From NCBI GenBank assembly GCA_964019165.1, contig OZ025279.1:4729602-4793601 (forward strand): a stretch of DNA of 64,000 nucleotides, in the 5' to 3' direction. The notes beneath the pieces are model-generated. The model was given only the letters and a program-made list of their open reading frames with translations, made no database searches and was not told the DNA's origin. This DNA comes from Mastigias papua. Its lineage: Eukaryota > Cnidaria > Scyphozoa > Rhizostomeae > Mastigiidae. A program made the translations under genes and the position numbers. Positions 33,735 through 45,400 of this stretch are shown here, piece by piece (position 1 is the stretch's first letter; each line of letters starts with the position of its first letter).

Positions 33735-34095
33735 ATCGCCGTTTTGCCAACAATATGGAAACTTTATGAAAAAATGATGAAGAACAAATATTTAACAATT
33801 ATTCAGTACTTCTTGTTCTCACCTATTTGTGGGTGTCGAGAAGGCGAAGGTGTATTGAATGCACTACTGAATTTCGTTCAAATCTGCGAGAAATCATTAG
33901 ACAGTGAAGGCACTGCGAGAGAAGTTCTGACGGACTTTTCGAAAGTTTTCGACTGTTTATATCACCAATTGGTGATTGCAACATTGGATGCATGTGGTTT
34001 CAGTAGGTCTGGTTTGATGTTCATCTATAGCTATTAATGAAAGGAAGCAAAGCGTAAAAGCCAACGGTCCGTTTAGTACATGTGGAACATAGTGA
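33735..34095 (+). pseudogene. CR1/jockey-like LINE RT fragment
   Basis: Reads PTIWKLYEKMM, CGCREGEGVLNALLNF, LTDFSKVFDCLYHQLVIA and GFSRSGLMFIYSY, corresponding to RT blocks 2-3 of CR1/jockey-type LINEs (motif A D in LTDFSKVF). After two stops the homologous reading (NERKQSVKANGPFST) continues in another frame. The catalytic FADD block is absent. It is related to the longer copy at 39391-40752. Confidence 0.75.
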
Positions 34096-34545
34096 GCGCT
34101 ACCCCTAGTCTCAATTTCATTTTTTTAAAAAATTTTATGTTTGCCGAGTGCTATATACTTCAGGTTTATGTGGACGTTTTGTTTTGCTGAAGAAGAACTC
34201 TTCCGGTGAAGATGTTGGACCAAGCAATTGATATTCTCAGGAAATCTTATCTATCAAAGATCATCTGAGTATCTGGGCTTCCAAAACGATAGGATTATAA
34301 ACATTTGGACATTTTGAGGAGATCTCGTGACTTGTTGACTATGTGGCTTATTAGTGTAGTTATTTATATTCATGTTCCCTTTTCAATTTTGTATCGCTTT
34401 AATTATACAGCCCTCTGAATTTATCTACAATCCTTGTTTTGAACTCATATCCAAAACTTGAATACCTGTAATCTAGCCTATCGTTGCCTATGAGGGACAG
34501 TACTAATATTATCGTCCCCTTTCCCTTAAGAAACCAAGCAATAAG
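34096..34545. other. stretch with no gene recognised
   Basis: Intergenic sequence between the LINE remnant and the TIR element; nothing recognised. Confidence 0.4.
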
Positions 34546-34643
34546 ATACTAGGACATGTCACATGACCATTACGTAACCTTAATTTTGATTGGCTCAAAT
34601 CCACTGGAGGGCAAAGCCCGAACAAAAACTATAAATAATAGCG

Positions 34644-35219
34644 ATGGCATCTCAGGCAAATGCCACTTACCTGAAGCTACAGGACATTTACAAATCTCCT
34701 TCGATATTTCCGACTTTGCAAAATTTTTCTATGTCACAAGTATTGAATTACTTTATAGAAGCTGTCTCTGCAGACAGCAAATTAAAGCAAGACTTCAAGT
34801 CTCTCCGAGAATGGTCTTTCCAAATGTTTAAAGCCGGGCATGTGCAGGATATTCGTTTAAAAGCAGGGTTCCGAACACTGATAATAATTTCATCCTGTCT
34901 GCCAGAAATGCGTAAAGATAAAATCTATTCATTGATGGCAAGAATAGGAGTTCCAACAGCAGATATACAATCTGCTAAATGCGAGTGCGCCGCTGGGATG
35001 GGGCCTAAAGCATGTAAACACATCGCTTCACAGTGCTATGCACTGGAAGACTTTGTGAGAATATTCCTGCACCAATATTTCAATATTATTTCCACTTTTT
35101 TGCAAACATCTACCTGGCTTAGTTCTGCTTACTTGCCTTGTCTTACTCCTTCCATCGAAATGCTGGCTACAAATTCTGGTGTACTTGGATATTGGAATAT
35201 CTCTCCTGTAGATACTTAG
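34644..35219 (+). CDS. SWIM zinc-finger protein fragment inside the TIR element
   Basis: 191-codon frame from ATG 34644. Residues 1-140 look real: an alpha-helical segment, then the SWIM signature C113-x-C115-x8-C124-x-H126 (KCECAAGMGPKACKHIASQC) and ALEDF. After about residue 140 the frame only runs antisense through the THAP gene and is probably not natural coding. In animals, proteins with this SWIM type often continue into a YqaJ/lambda-exonuclease-like nuclease (recalled, not checked); that part is missing. SWIM domains bind nucleic acid or protein. A role in mobilising the element is speculation. Confidence 0.6.
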   Translation: MASQANATYLKLQDIYKSPSIFPTLQNFSMSQVLNYFIEAVSADSKLKQDFKSLREWSFQMFKAGHVQDIRLKAGFRTLIIISSCLPEMRKDKIYSLMARIGVPTADIQSAKCECAAGMGPKACKHIASQCYALEDFVRIFLHQYFNIISTFLQTSTWLSSAYLPCLTPSIEMLATNSGVLGYWNISPVDT

Positions 35220-35330
35220 CAAAGGAAGTAGCTTTGTCAAAGCTGTTGGGTTCCTCAAAGGAAGACGATGGAACTTTATGCCACAACCTAGCTTTGCACA
35301 GAATCCACAGATAGCACAAGCCAACACCAT
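35028..35330 (-). CDS. THAP-domain (C2CH) protein inside the TIR element
   Basis: Frame from ATG 35330 to a stop at 35028, 100 codons. Residues 5-58 match a THAP zinc finger: C5-x2-C8, the FHRLP segment near 20-24, and C54-x2-H57-F (RICSQHF). The usual central Trp and the downstream AVPTIF-type block are not evident, so it is divergent or partial. THAP domains bind transposon ends in P-element-type transposases and occur in many host factors. The ORF starts just inside the right TIR, opposite the SWIM ORF, suggesting it is an element gene whose C-terminus was removed by the deletion. Confidence 0.65.
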   Translation of the reverse strand: MVLACAICGFCAKLGCGIKFHRLPLRNPTALTKLLPLLSIYRRDIPISKYTRICSQHFDGRSKTRQVSRTKPGRCLQKSGNNIEILVQEYSHKVFQCIAL

Positions 35331-35599
35331 TTCTGCACTTTTTAGGCCCTGTTCAAACCAAATTTCTTTTGCCCTCCAAGTGGTTTGAACCAATCAGTAT
35401 CAAGGTTACGTAATGGTCATGTGACATGTCCTTGTAGCTCATTGATTTCGCAGTTTCTGAGTATCCCTATTTAAAGTGGTTACCTGTGGAGGATTATCAT
35501 GCAACAAATGACAAAGAAATGTCAGCTCACTCTTGCAATGTAGATAGCGCCTCTGCAGTTCACTCTTGCTCAAGCTCATACACTATGGGTCTTAGATAT

Positions 35600-36562
35600 T
35601 AAGTCCGCCGTAGCCACCGATAAACAACTTTCATGACTTTGGGATTTAGAATCCCTTGAAATTTCCCATAAAGAAGAGTCCATATAGGTTCAGTTCAGTG
35701 ATGATATTGCATTTTGATGACCACTATGAAGTTAAGCTACCCTGGACAGCCGATTACGCACCCTGTCCGATAATTATCAAGTTGCCAAAAAGATATCAGA
35801 GTTGCAGCTTTCCAAGTTACAAAGATCACCTGACTTAGTAAAAGAATGTGATCTCATAATAGAAGAACAGGAGCAGAAAGGAATAGTAGAGAGCATTAAT
35901 CTTGATCAGGAAAATCCTGTTGAGAAAGCCCGTGTGTTTATCACCATCCTGTGATTAGACAAGATAAGGATACGACCAAAGTATGCATTGTTGATGATGC
36001 TTCAGCCGCAAACAATTCCGCATATCGCTAAACAACTGTCAGTACGCTGGACCCTGCCTGTTGAAGACAGTTGTTGATATTCTTAGTAGATTTCTGTTGT
36101 ATCCGACTGGGTTGAAAGCCCAAATTAAATATGCATTTTTAATTACTTCTGTCAATAAGACAGATCGTGATGTACTACATTCCATTTGGTATTCGTATGT
36201 AAGTGCAACAAATGCAAAAATGATATTTTACCATTTCTATCCCATTATCCTTGATCTTCCTAGTAGTCCATGTCTGCTAAATGCAACATTATCTCGTCAT
36301 ATTAAGAAGTATCAAGGTGCAAAACAAGATGTTTGTGCAAAAAAATTAAATTCGCTTTATTTTGACGATCTAAGCACTGGAGGATGTTCTGTCGAAGAAG
36401 TCTATGAGCTTTCAAAAATCAAAGAGGGGTTCAATCTCACGAAATGGAACTCAATCTCGGATGAGTTACTGAAAAAGGCCGAAAAACTTGAGAAAAGCAG
36501 TTATAATAATGTTCTTAACTCATCTGCAGTTGAAGATGAGCAGTCTTATGCTAAGCCAGCAT
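35600..36562 (+). pseudogene. BEL/Pao LTR-retrotransposon pol fragment, part 1
   Basis: Decayed pol region in several frames. Visible pieces are a FWDLES-like segment (near 35635), an LPWTADYAP block (near 35735), a YQ-K/EEQEQKGIVE segment, HHPVIRQDKDTTK, a DASA motif, and from 36061 a longer open stretch with the BEL/Pao RT signature LNSLYFDDLSTGG (active-site DD present) and EVYELSKIKEGFNLTKWNS. Stops and frameshifts separate the pieces. The 36061 ORF has no ATG at its start. Coding stops where the TIR element at 36562 begins and seems to resume after it. Confidence 0.72.
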
Positions 36563-37211
36563 AGGTTCCAAATCTTTGATTGGCTGAGAGCTCTCATCGC
36601 ATTTAGATTCTCCATACCGTTTTAGCCAATCAGAATATCGTTGTTATGATCATTGTTGTCGAATTTCTACTTTTTGTTTCTTAGATAATTACAAGGTTTT
36701 CGAAGCTATATGTAAATAAGAGACATGAGGCATGGATAAGTACATCGGTACTTATGGTGAATATGAATACAGAGGTAGAGTTTGTGATGTAGTTTCACAG
36801 CTTTAAAGTATAAAGTTGCGAAGAGGACAAGATATAAGTTTAATCACACTTATTAAAATGTCTTGACAATGATCTAATCTCAGAATACATAAAGCTAATG
36901 GCCGAATTAACTTTAATAATGCACCATTTTATACCACTATAGATAATGTTTGCAAGAAATTAAGCTTATTCTTACGGTAGTTTTTTTGCTAAATTCATTA
37001 AAAAACCAAATTTTAAAAACAATTTAGAATATCTCAAAACACATTTTACACGATGTTTATTTCCGAGGGGTAGTAAAAATCGCCAAAATGGGCCTAAATT
37101 TAGCTGTGAAGGGCATTTGTTGATAGAATCGCGCGTTCTAATAGGCTAAAACGGTATGGAAAATCTAAATGCGATCAGAGCTCTCAGCCAATCAAAGATT
37201 AGGAACCTATG
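36562..37211. mobile_element. 650-bp TIR element (MITE-like) inserted in BEL/Pao pol
   Basis: Inverted repeats of about 75 bp: left from 36562 (ATAGGTTCCAAATCTTTGATTGG...), right ending at about 37211, its reverse complement agreeing through TTGATTGGCTGAGAGCTCT, CATTTAGATT and CCATACCGTTTTAGCC. No protein. Each TIR holds two CCAAT-type motifs in opposite orientation. Exact ends and target duplication are unclear. Confidence 0.75.
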
Positions 37212-37445
37212 CTCGCTAATTTTACTGTTGGTAAAGGTACAAGCACAGAGGACTCTGATAACAAGGTGTTAGGCTTTATCTGGTCCAAAAATCGATGATA
37301 GTCCACAAGATTCTCTGCAATAGTGCACCTTGCTAATAAGTCTCGTCCTGGAAAAAAGAGAAATTTGCTTAAAGTCATTGCAAAATCCTGCTTGGCACCC
37401 TTGTCTGGAAAGACTACTCCCGGTTGCAACTGCAATCTTGCTTAA
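37212..37445 (+). pseudogene. BEL/Pao pol fragment, part 2 (after the insertion)
   Basis: Plus-strand reading across frames gives NKVLGFIWSKNR and then GKKRNLLKVIAK, which match segments that in BEL/Pao pol follow the RT active site. This puts the TIR element inside a single older pol copy. Beyond 37445 I cannot follow it. Confidence 0.5.
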
Positions 37446-38249
37446 TCCTAGCAAGATTGATAACCTCTGTCAAGGGGACACTGTCGTCGCATTTTTAGGT
37501 TAAAATAGTCCTTTTGTTGGATAGACTTTATTACTGCCTAATACCGGATTCAACGTATCTTTTGCAGAAAATCGTGCGGTAGAAACATGGAAGCTTATCT
37601 CTCCAAACATTTCATGTAAATGCCCTGGACTAGAGAACCCTGCTAACATTCAAACTACAAAATAAAGTTTGTAGATTTAGCAGTGAATAGTGTTTGGTTG
37701 AACGGTCCTGAATAGTTGTTAAGCAGTGAAGATATGTGACCAACGAAAAAACGTAAAATATACATCCCTGATCATTGTGTGTCTGAAATGAAAGCCACTC
37801 GCATTGGTTCCTCTTCATAGATCATCAGCTAACTTGTCTTCTCAATTAATTCATCATACAAAATAAACTTGTTTGTGACAGTAACATTGCATAATCGGTT
37901 CAATTTTCCTACTTCTTTCTGTCCCAGAGCTTCCTTTATCTGCTACCAATAAATATTAATTTTAATCACTTCCTTCTCCACGGTCTTCTTTCCTTCTGTT
38001 GATTCCATTTCAAAATATCTCGTCGAAAATCAAGCCAAAGTCCTTTGTCATTTTCGCAATCCCTGTGGTGGTCCCTTCATGGTCGCTAGTTATAGTAAAA
38101 GCCTCCTCCTAGCAGCGTCTTTGAAAGATTGTCACTATAAAAACTCATATGATACGATAAACATAATTTTGCCAAAAGAAATCATGAATACAAACCGCCA
38201 TCTTCGCTACCTCGTACTCCCTTCTCTCTCCCCAATCCCCCGATTTTCT
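37446..38249. other. stretch with no gene recognised
   Basis: Possibly further decayed BEL/Pao sequence, but no motif is legible. Confidence 0.35.
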
Positions 38250-39293
38250 TCACAATTCCAACATTTTCCTCCATCTGTTCTCTAATGGCTTGAAAACCCC
38301 TACATCTAATGGTTGGAGTGTATAACCTGTGCTAGGATGTATGTTTATTATTATGAGGTAATTATCTACAGCAAACCTGATTATCTCAAAAGTGAGGTGT
38401 GAGCCGTGGCCATCAAACAAAAGAATAACATACTTCTTCAATTCAGTAACAAAGGATACACAAGTCGTACGAAACCAATTCTCAAATATTTTACCACTCA
38501 TCCAACCACTTGGTGTAGCACTGTATCTTATATCATCAGGTCCATTTTCACACGATGATCCATATAGGTGCTGGCTTCTATAAACAATCAGAGGTGGGAG
38601 GTAAACACCAGAAGCTGACCCGCAAACAAGCACAGTGTACATTAACTAACCGGATATTGGAGTCAGGATATATGAACCTGCCAGTGGTTTCTTAAAATAT
38701 AACTTTCTCTTATTAGGGTCCATTGAAAGTCCTGTTTCATTAGCATTGAAGATTCTATCTGAAGAATAATTTTCATCCACAAAACCATTCTCTGATAGAA
38801 GAGTATGGTATATACAGAAAAATGAATCAAGAGTTTTCTCATTCAAATTTAGGGCATGGGCTTTTATTAGCACATCGGGCTTTCTCAATCTTATTCTGTC
38901 ATTCCATCTGTGCTTGAAATAAGTTAGCCAATCTTCACAAGGCAGATTGTCTTTGAAAGCAGTTGTTTTTTCCATACTGTCTAAATACCTTTTGACCATC
39001 TGAACTATTTCCACTATTCTACAAGGTCATGCCAATTATGAACACGTTCCTAGTGCTACAATTAGCTGCTCCTCTTCTTCGTGAGTCAGGACTGTTCATC
39101 TTCCTGTACCGTGTTTACTTGCAGGGTATGTTAACCAACGCTTCAATGACTCCCTTGGAATATCACAATACCCCACTGCTTTCCCGATGGATATTCCATT
39201 CTTTACCATATGTAGGGCATGGTTGATAGATGTATCATTATTTGTAATGCCACTTTTTTGCATAAGTGCGTGGCATTCTAAAAATAAATTCAA
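38250..39293 (-). pseudogene. pogo/Tigger-like DDE transposase pseudogene
   Basis: Three minus-strand pieces in transposase order. 39293-39096: pipsqueak-type helix-turn-helix (INHALHMVKNGISIGKAVGYCDIPRESLKRWL). 39095-39015: a linker legible in another frame but with stops. 39014-38646: the CENP-B-like second HTH region and the first catalytic block, RIFNANETGLS, where relatives have an Asp (NxDETG); here it is Asn. 38642-38250: VILLFDGHGSHLT (second Asp) and STGYTLQPLDVGVFKPL (third Asp). Frameshifts, in-frame stops and the lost catalytic Asp make it inactive. Pogo-group transposases move Tc1/mariner-superfamily DNA elements by cut and paste. Confidence 0.85.
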
Positions 39294-39390
39294 GTGAGTT
39301 ACCAGTGCAAGACTAGTCTCGTGACTTATAATTATTGGGCGCTAAATGTACATGAATAAAAAAAAAATATTCAGATAAGATATCGTTTGA

Positions 39391-40752
39391 AACATATCGA
39401 AGGCTGAGGTCTCGCCTATCTTCAAAAATGACGATGGAACGAACAAGAAGAACTTCAGGCCAATAAGTGTACTTTCTACACTCTCAAAAGTATTTGAGAG
39501 ACAAATCTCACAACAGATGACTCCTTTTGCAAAGTCAAAGATTTCTAGGCTACTTTGTGGCTTCAGAGAGGGGCACAGTGCTCAGCATGCCCTCTTTAGA
39601 TTAACTGAAAAATGTCGCAAATGCCTGGATGATGGGGGCGTCATCGGTATGGTACTTATGGATCTGTCTAAGGCTTTTGGTTGTCTACCTTATGATCTTC
39701 TGATAGCAAAGCTAGAGGCCTATGGCTTCGGCATGAAATGCCTCAGATTTATACATAGTTATCTCTCCGGCAGAAAACAAAGAGTCAAAATTGGGTCGAC
39801 CTTCACCGACTGGCTCGATATTGTATCAGGTGTGCCCCAAGGTTCTGTTCTGGGTCCTTTGCTATTCAACATTTACGTCAATGATTTGATTTATTTCATC
39901 CAAAATACTGAAATTTGCAATTTCGCTGACGATAATACCATTTATTCTTGTGGCACTAATTTGGATGGAATTATTATTGACCTAGAAGAGGATCTATTTC
40001 AAGCGCTAGAATGGTTTGAATCAAACAGACTGGTGGCCAATCCATCTAAATTCCAGATGATGCTCCTCGGTACAAAACGTAATGATAAATTGGACATGGA
40101 GATAAATGGAGCTACTGTATGCCCATCTGCTAGTGTAAAACTTCTAGGCATTACAATCGATGCTGGTCTCAAATTTCACCAACATGTCAAAACCCTGTGC
40201 CAAAAAGTGAATAGAAATATTAAAGCATTTTCTAGGGTAGCTAACTTGCTAGATCTAGACAAGGCAAAATTACTATACAATTCCTTTCTGCTGTCAAATT
40301 TCAACTACTGCCCTTTAATTTGGATTTTCTGTGGAAAGAAATGTAACAAGGAGATAAACCGAGTGCATGAACGAGCACTACGGGTACTGCTTGGTGATTA
40401 TGAATCCACTTTTGAATGCCTCCTCACCAAGAACGATGAAATAGCCATCCACACGAAAAACTTACAGAAATTAATGACAGAGGTACATAAATCACTAAAT
40501 CAAGGAAGCCCATCATTTATGGGAGAATTTTTCGTGCAGAGGGAACTGACGTATGATCTACGAATCAAAAACACACTACATATTCCGCCTACCAAAACGA
40601 TATCTTTTGGCATAAAATCTCTGGCGTTCCGAGGAAGCATTCTCTGGAATTCCATGCCTGATACAATAAAGAGTGTTGAAAACGTATTCAGATTTAAGAA
40701 AGGCATAAAAGCCTGGAATGGAGATAAATGTAGCTGTAATATATGTAAATAA
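39391..40752 (+). pseudogene. CR1/jockey-like LINE reverse transcriptase, 5'-truncated but open
   Basis: The frame is open from just after the TGA at 39388 to TAA 40752 (about 453 codons; first ATG 39517). It starts inside RT block 1 (KNFRPISVLSTLSKVFER), then LLCGFREGHSAQHAL, motif A LMDLSKAFGCLPYDLLIA, SGVPQGSVLGPLLFNIYVND, catalytic CNFADDNTIY, the thumb and C-terminal block (RVHERALRVL, FRGSILWNSMP, FKKGIKAW). The AP-endonuclease and ORF1 are missing, so it is a truncated insertion, yet no stop interrupts 1.36 kb. That suggests a fairly recent insertion. It is related to the 33.7-kb fragment. Confidence 0.85.
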
Positions 40753-40885
40753 GTAGATCCATATTGTAATTTTCTTTTTTTGCATGTAAATAGTTGGTAT
40801 TAATTAGTTTGTACATAATTGTTTATGTATATTAACTATCTGCCTACCAACTGTAAATAAATAAATCATTATTATTATTATTATA
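40753..40885 (+). repeat. 3' tail of the CR1/jockey-like LINE with (ATT)n
   Basis: AT-rich 3' UTR ending CTGTAAATAAATAAATC and then five ATT units (about 40869-40885). It is a short array of the kind that RLE-type LINEs elsewhere in the window sit on. Confidence 0.7.
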
Positions 40886-42309
40886 GGTGGCGTTAGGGGA
40901 GGGCTGGGGGCTATGATCCCAAGTCGGAGTATGTCAGCCCCCATTGGAAAGTGGAAACTGCTTTTTTTCAGATTTTTAGCAATTACGGTATCCTGCTAAC
41001 AGTATTTTAGCCCTATCGTGGAAGGAGTCAGCCTCCTGTCAAAAAACTCCTGGCACCACCCATGAATTTGTCTTCCCTCGATGCTAGGCATCTAACAGAG
41101 TTGCGTGCCCATATTATCCCGGTAGCTTAGAGGCTAAAAAAATTAACTTGCTTTTTTAACAGAAATATCTATTGTCACAAATAATAGCTCTATTCTTCTT
41201 CAGTTTCCATCACTTGTTGAAGACATATGCAATTTGATCATAGTTCCAGATGAAGTTCAAATTATGACATTATAGCAACTTGCCTGATACTCGACGTGAT
41301 TTTCCTCCACTGTTGTCAGTTATGAAAACAAAAAAGAGTCTACTGTGGCTACGCTCTAAAAGAATTGCTGACGTGATCTAAAATGGTATCTGTGAAAACA
41401 AATGTGGAGCATAGTTGTGAGGAACAAATATAAGCAGAAGTGACCCACATTACCCCGGTCACCACATCACTCCGGACTACCCCATATTGTTTTCTGACGT
41501 TTTTGCGACAGTTGTGCGAAAGTTGCCGCGCAGTAATAGGCATGTGCACAGGAGAAATTACATTGTTTTCTGACATTATGCGGTGGAACAAATGTTTTGA
41601 GTGATATCAAACCCCTATCTCGCGGTGAGTGTTTAGGCACTGTGAACTTATAGTCTACATATTTATTGCTAGCCAAATGCGTAGGGTCACAGATGACCGT
41701 TCGGGACAAGTAAGCAGTTTATCCAGCCAGGTATATTTACAAATTAGATTTAAAACTATGCATAGAAATTGCTATTGGCTTACCCCACGGGAAAGAATGC
41801 TTTGACACAGAGCCGGGTGTAGAGATCATTGCATATTTTACACCGTAACATATTGGGCAAGGGCTCTTCCTGGGGCTACATGGAAAAACTCTAATATGCA
41901 TCTTTCCAGACACTTTTATTGTTTTCCAAGCCTTCTTTATCAATTGACATATGACAATCTTTCTGTCACTTTAGTTAATCTTTCGAATTATGCCTCCAAA
42001 AGTAGATCAATTCTCTATGCAGAAATTAAATTTGAATTTGTGCCTAGAACAATGTAAGTATGTCCAACTATTAGCACAGTTGCAAAAAAGCCCTATATCC
42101 TAGTCCTAATCATTGATAAAGTAATTGGTGGAAAGTCATGACTGATTGGCTGTTTGTTTATTTTCATGGGCACTCAATCATAGTTTGTATTGTTGAAGAG
42201 TCCAACCTTTGAAAGACTCCTGGCTCCAAACTCTTTAGATAGGAGTGACTCTATTTGTTCTATCGTTCAAAATTCTGAACTTTCATGTTGAATGGATAAA
42301 TCAAACACA
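40886..42309. other. stretch with no gene recognised
   Basis: No coding homology recognised. A CCAAT-type TGATTGGCTG occurs near 42145. Confidence 0.4.
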
Positions 42310-42404
42310 AGTTGGGTCATTCCATATGAAATCAATACACGAAAAACCCTCAACCTCTCAGATTTATTGGAAATTTGGAACACATATTAACATCAGTGAG
42401 ATAT
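42310..42404 (+). repeat. interspersed repeat X, left part before the foldback insertion
   Basis: Matches the complement of about 60540-60625 (for example AACCTCTCAGATTTA and CACATATTA--ATCAGTGAGATAT). It ends in GTGAGATAT (42396-42404), the left target duplication of the foldback element. Confidence 0.75.
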
Positions 42405-45400
42405 AACAGAGTGGAATAATCTTCTGATTGGCTGAAATCGTTCGGATTTTCGCCATGTTGATTTGATACAAATTAGCTTCACACCATTAGAAGTCGATGG
42501 AGAAACTGCGACCGTAGGGTGCAGGGCCAATTTCCTTCGGGGCATTCACGCGGAACATCGCTCAGCGACATTCAAACTTTGAACTCGATCTGCACACGTT
42601 GGGGGAAAAATCTGTCGTCTGGATTATCAATAAGTTACTCTGATCTCGAGAAAACCATGTTTCAAATCAAGCATCATTTTTGGCCTAAGCACGTGCACTA
42701 GCTGTCGCTCTTTGGAATCACTGATGGTAATTTTTACTCAAGAAAAGACAGGTACATGTGCTTCAAATAACTGGCTACTTTTATTTCTAATCAAACCTGG
42801 ACCCATTCAGAGGGTCCCTCATCATCAATTGCAGTAGCCAAGGCAGCCATAATGCCATGAACGACTGAGATGGGTAAGCTATTCATTTTACCGATCAAAA
42901 CTCTTAAGTATTTTAGGTACTATTCACATCCTGGATATTTTTATCCATTATCCAGGGATGTAGGAAGCATATAAAAAGTGGGGGGCCAAGTCCTAAAAGG
43001 GGCACATTACCATGCCCATATTAGGCTTCAAAGGGGCACTTTTGCATAGTTTGCTAAAGTGGGAGCTGTGACACCTCTGGCCTCCCGATTCCAATGTCCC
43101 TGCCATTATCCACAGTTGTCTTTGTTTACCAAACAAACAAGTCATCTTATCGAAAAAGTTTACCCACTAGCAATATTTGGGAAAAGGATGCCATTACAAA
43201 TATGCACATTAGTCTTTGTCTCTTTTTACATACTTCTAAGTCTTACAGCGTACAAGAAATAAAAAACACAAGATACATAAAGATTAGTCATTGTTGTTAC
43301 AGAAATACGCAGTACCTCATTTTTGCTCTTGCCTCTCTTTGGAATCACTGCTGGTATTTTTTACTCAGGAAAAAACAGGTACAAGTGCTTCAGCTCTTCC
43401 ATTCAAGCTTTATGGGGATGGGACAAGCAAGCAAGCAGCTTTGCAGCTGATGTGGGCCAGAACTGCACACGAAAATAACTAGTGGCCGTTTTGTGTTAGC
43501 GGATCATCCTCTCATTGCGGCTTTTGCTGGCTGCTGAAGACAAGGATATCTCTAGTTATCTTTTCAAAGATTAACATGTACGATTAGACATTTAAAAAGA
43601 CAGTTAGAAATAGATTTAATTTTGTTAGGCCCCAAGTTTTTTCAGATTGTTTCCGCCGCCCGCGATCTTATTTTCAATAATTTTGGCGGGAAAAATTTGT
43701 ATTCATCATTCTTGAAGAAACATTGCGCAATGTTTACATTTTTCAACATGGCCCCATTTCAGAATAAATGTTGCAACCATTTTCACGATGTATGAAAGTC
43801 TTCAAGTACAGTATTGAAGAATTTTGCGAAAAAGGAGGATTCAAAGAATATACCTATGCTTTTCAGAGAATGAAGGGATAAGGAACTGTAGATATTGGCA
43901 CAGTGCAGGGCTCGTACAGGTCCTGAATTCCTTGAAAAGTGCTTGAATTTGAAATTTCATTTCAAGGGCACTCGAAACTCCTTGAAAATGGGAATTTTCC
44001 CTTGACAATTCATCACACTCCTTGAAATTTATGAATATTTACTGCTTACATCATTCAGAGCAATAGAGAATGCAGGTAGCTTACAGAAGATCGTACAAGT
44101 AAACTCATTGCATGCCAAGAAATGTTCCTCTTTCTCAAAATGCAGCTTTTTACTTTTCTATTGTTTCAAAAACGTAGAAAACGTTTCATCTCAACATATG
44201 GCGTCCCTTCGAATGCTTTTGCTATGGAAGTGTACAGATTGCACACTCCCATAGCAAGAGATTCTTGAAAATATACTCAAAGTGATCCTACAAGACAAAA
44301 TGCCGAGTGGAATGTTGCAATATACCCATGAATATATATATGTATGTCATATTGTGTACTTGTTGTTCCAGAGTGATATTTTGCCACAAAACTGCAACAT
44401 GTTATTTTGTAGACAGCAAATTCCTTCTACAGGAAACTCGAAGAGGAGTCTAACAGACTGAGCCTAGTCTATCAAGGTAAATTCCCATGGCCTCTAGGAT
44501 GGAGTCATATAGTAAACATTTGGCAACTCTGACCTAAAAGTTTCCCATAGAAAGCAAACTGCCCAGCAAATTACGTAAATGCTCCAATTTTGAAGTCTCT
44601 AGCATAATTTTTCAATCTTTAGCAACCATTTTCGTCCTCTATGAAATGTTTAGTGTTATTACTATACGTATTTTTTCATCTGCTTCACATTTCGATACCT
44701 TTGGAAAAATCATGTTTCCTGTTCACGTAAAACATACCAAACAGCCATATAGCGGTGCGAGATAAAATTACTTTGGCAAGTTCAGAAAAGAAGATTGTTA
44801 GTCTTGTTTCATTTACAAGGACCAGAGTTTGAAGCAAGTTTTCGATAAATCTCAGAGTCCAAATTCAATGCAAACATTAAATTACTACCTTTGTGGCTAC
44901 AAGTAAATACACTAGGAATGTGTATTAATTCGTAATATTTATTTGATATGAAATACCCACAAAGGTATATTAATTTAAAGATACTTGAAAATTTTTATTT
45001 TAGTCCTTAAATAGTCCTTGAAAACTCCTTGAATTTGCTAGCCAAAATCCTGCACGAGCCCTGGCAGTCTTTTGTTCCGACTGCCTTATGAAATGCGGGG
45101 GAAAGTGTTCCTTTACTCAGTTTTTGCCACCAAAAAGTGATAAATTGGATGCTGCTTTTGAAAAGGTAATGTGAATGAGCGACGTAGGCTTATTTTAGCT
45201 TTTCAGTCATTTCTCCTCAAGAATGATACAGCCACTTTGTTGGCTATACAAAATTCAGAAAATTGACAAGGATTCTGTGTTTGAGCTTTCCGCAAAATAT
45301 CCATATCTATCTTAACAACCTGCTAAAGTACTATAGAATTTGCATTTCACTGTAATTTTGTTAATTCCCATACTCATAGAAACAAAAATACTATATTGCT

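Larger units (their letters stand above)
34546..35436. mobile_element. TIR element carrying SWIM and THAP genes in convergent orientation
   Basis: About 65-bp terminal inverted repeats (34552-34616 and 35366-35430). They start GGACATGTCACATGACC and continue ATTACGTAACCTT; with one mismatch they may extend to TACWAGGAC (34546/35436). Inside are a plus-strand SWIM-domain ORF starting 28 bp after the left TIR and a minus-strand THAP-domain ORF starting about 36 bp inside the right TIR; their 3' ends overlap. No recognised transposase. No convincing target-site duplication. Likely an internally deleted derivative of a larger two-gene element. Confidence 0.78.

Noticed and set aside
39029..39226. 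Plus-strand ORF opposite the pogo-like transposase
   Set aside because: Antisense shadow of the HTH and linker region.
43059..43450. Arm ORFs of the foldback element as a transposase
   Set aside because: They occur in mirror copies only because of the palindrome, are at most 118 codons and have no DDE or zinc motif.
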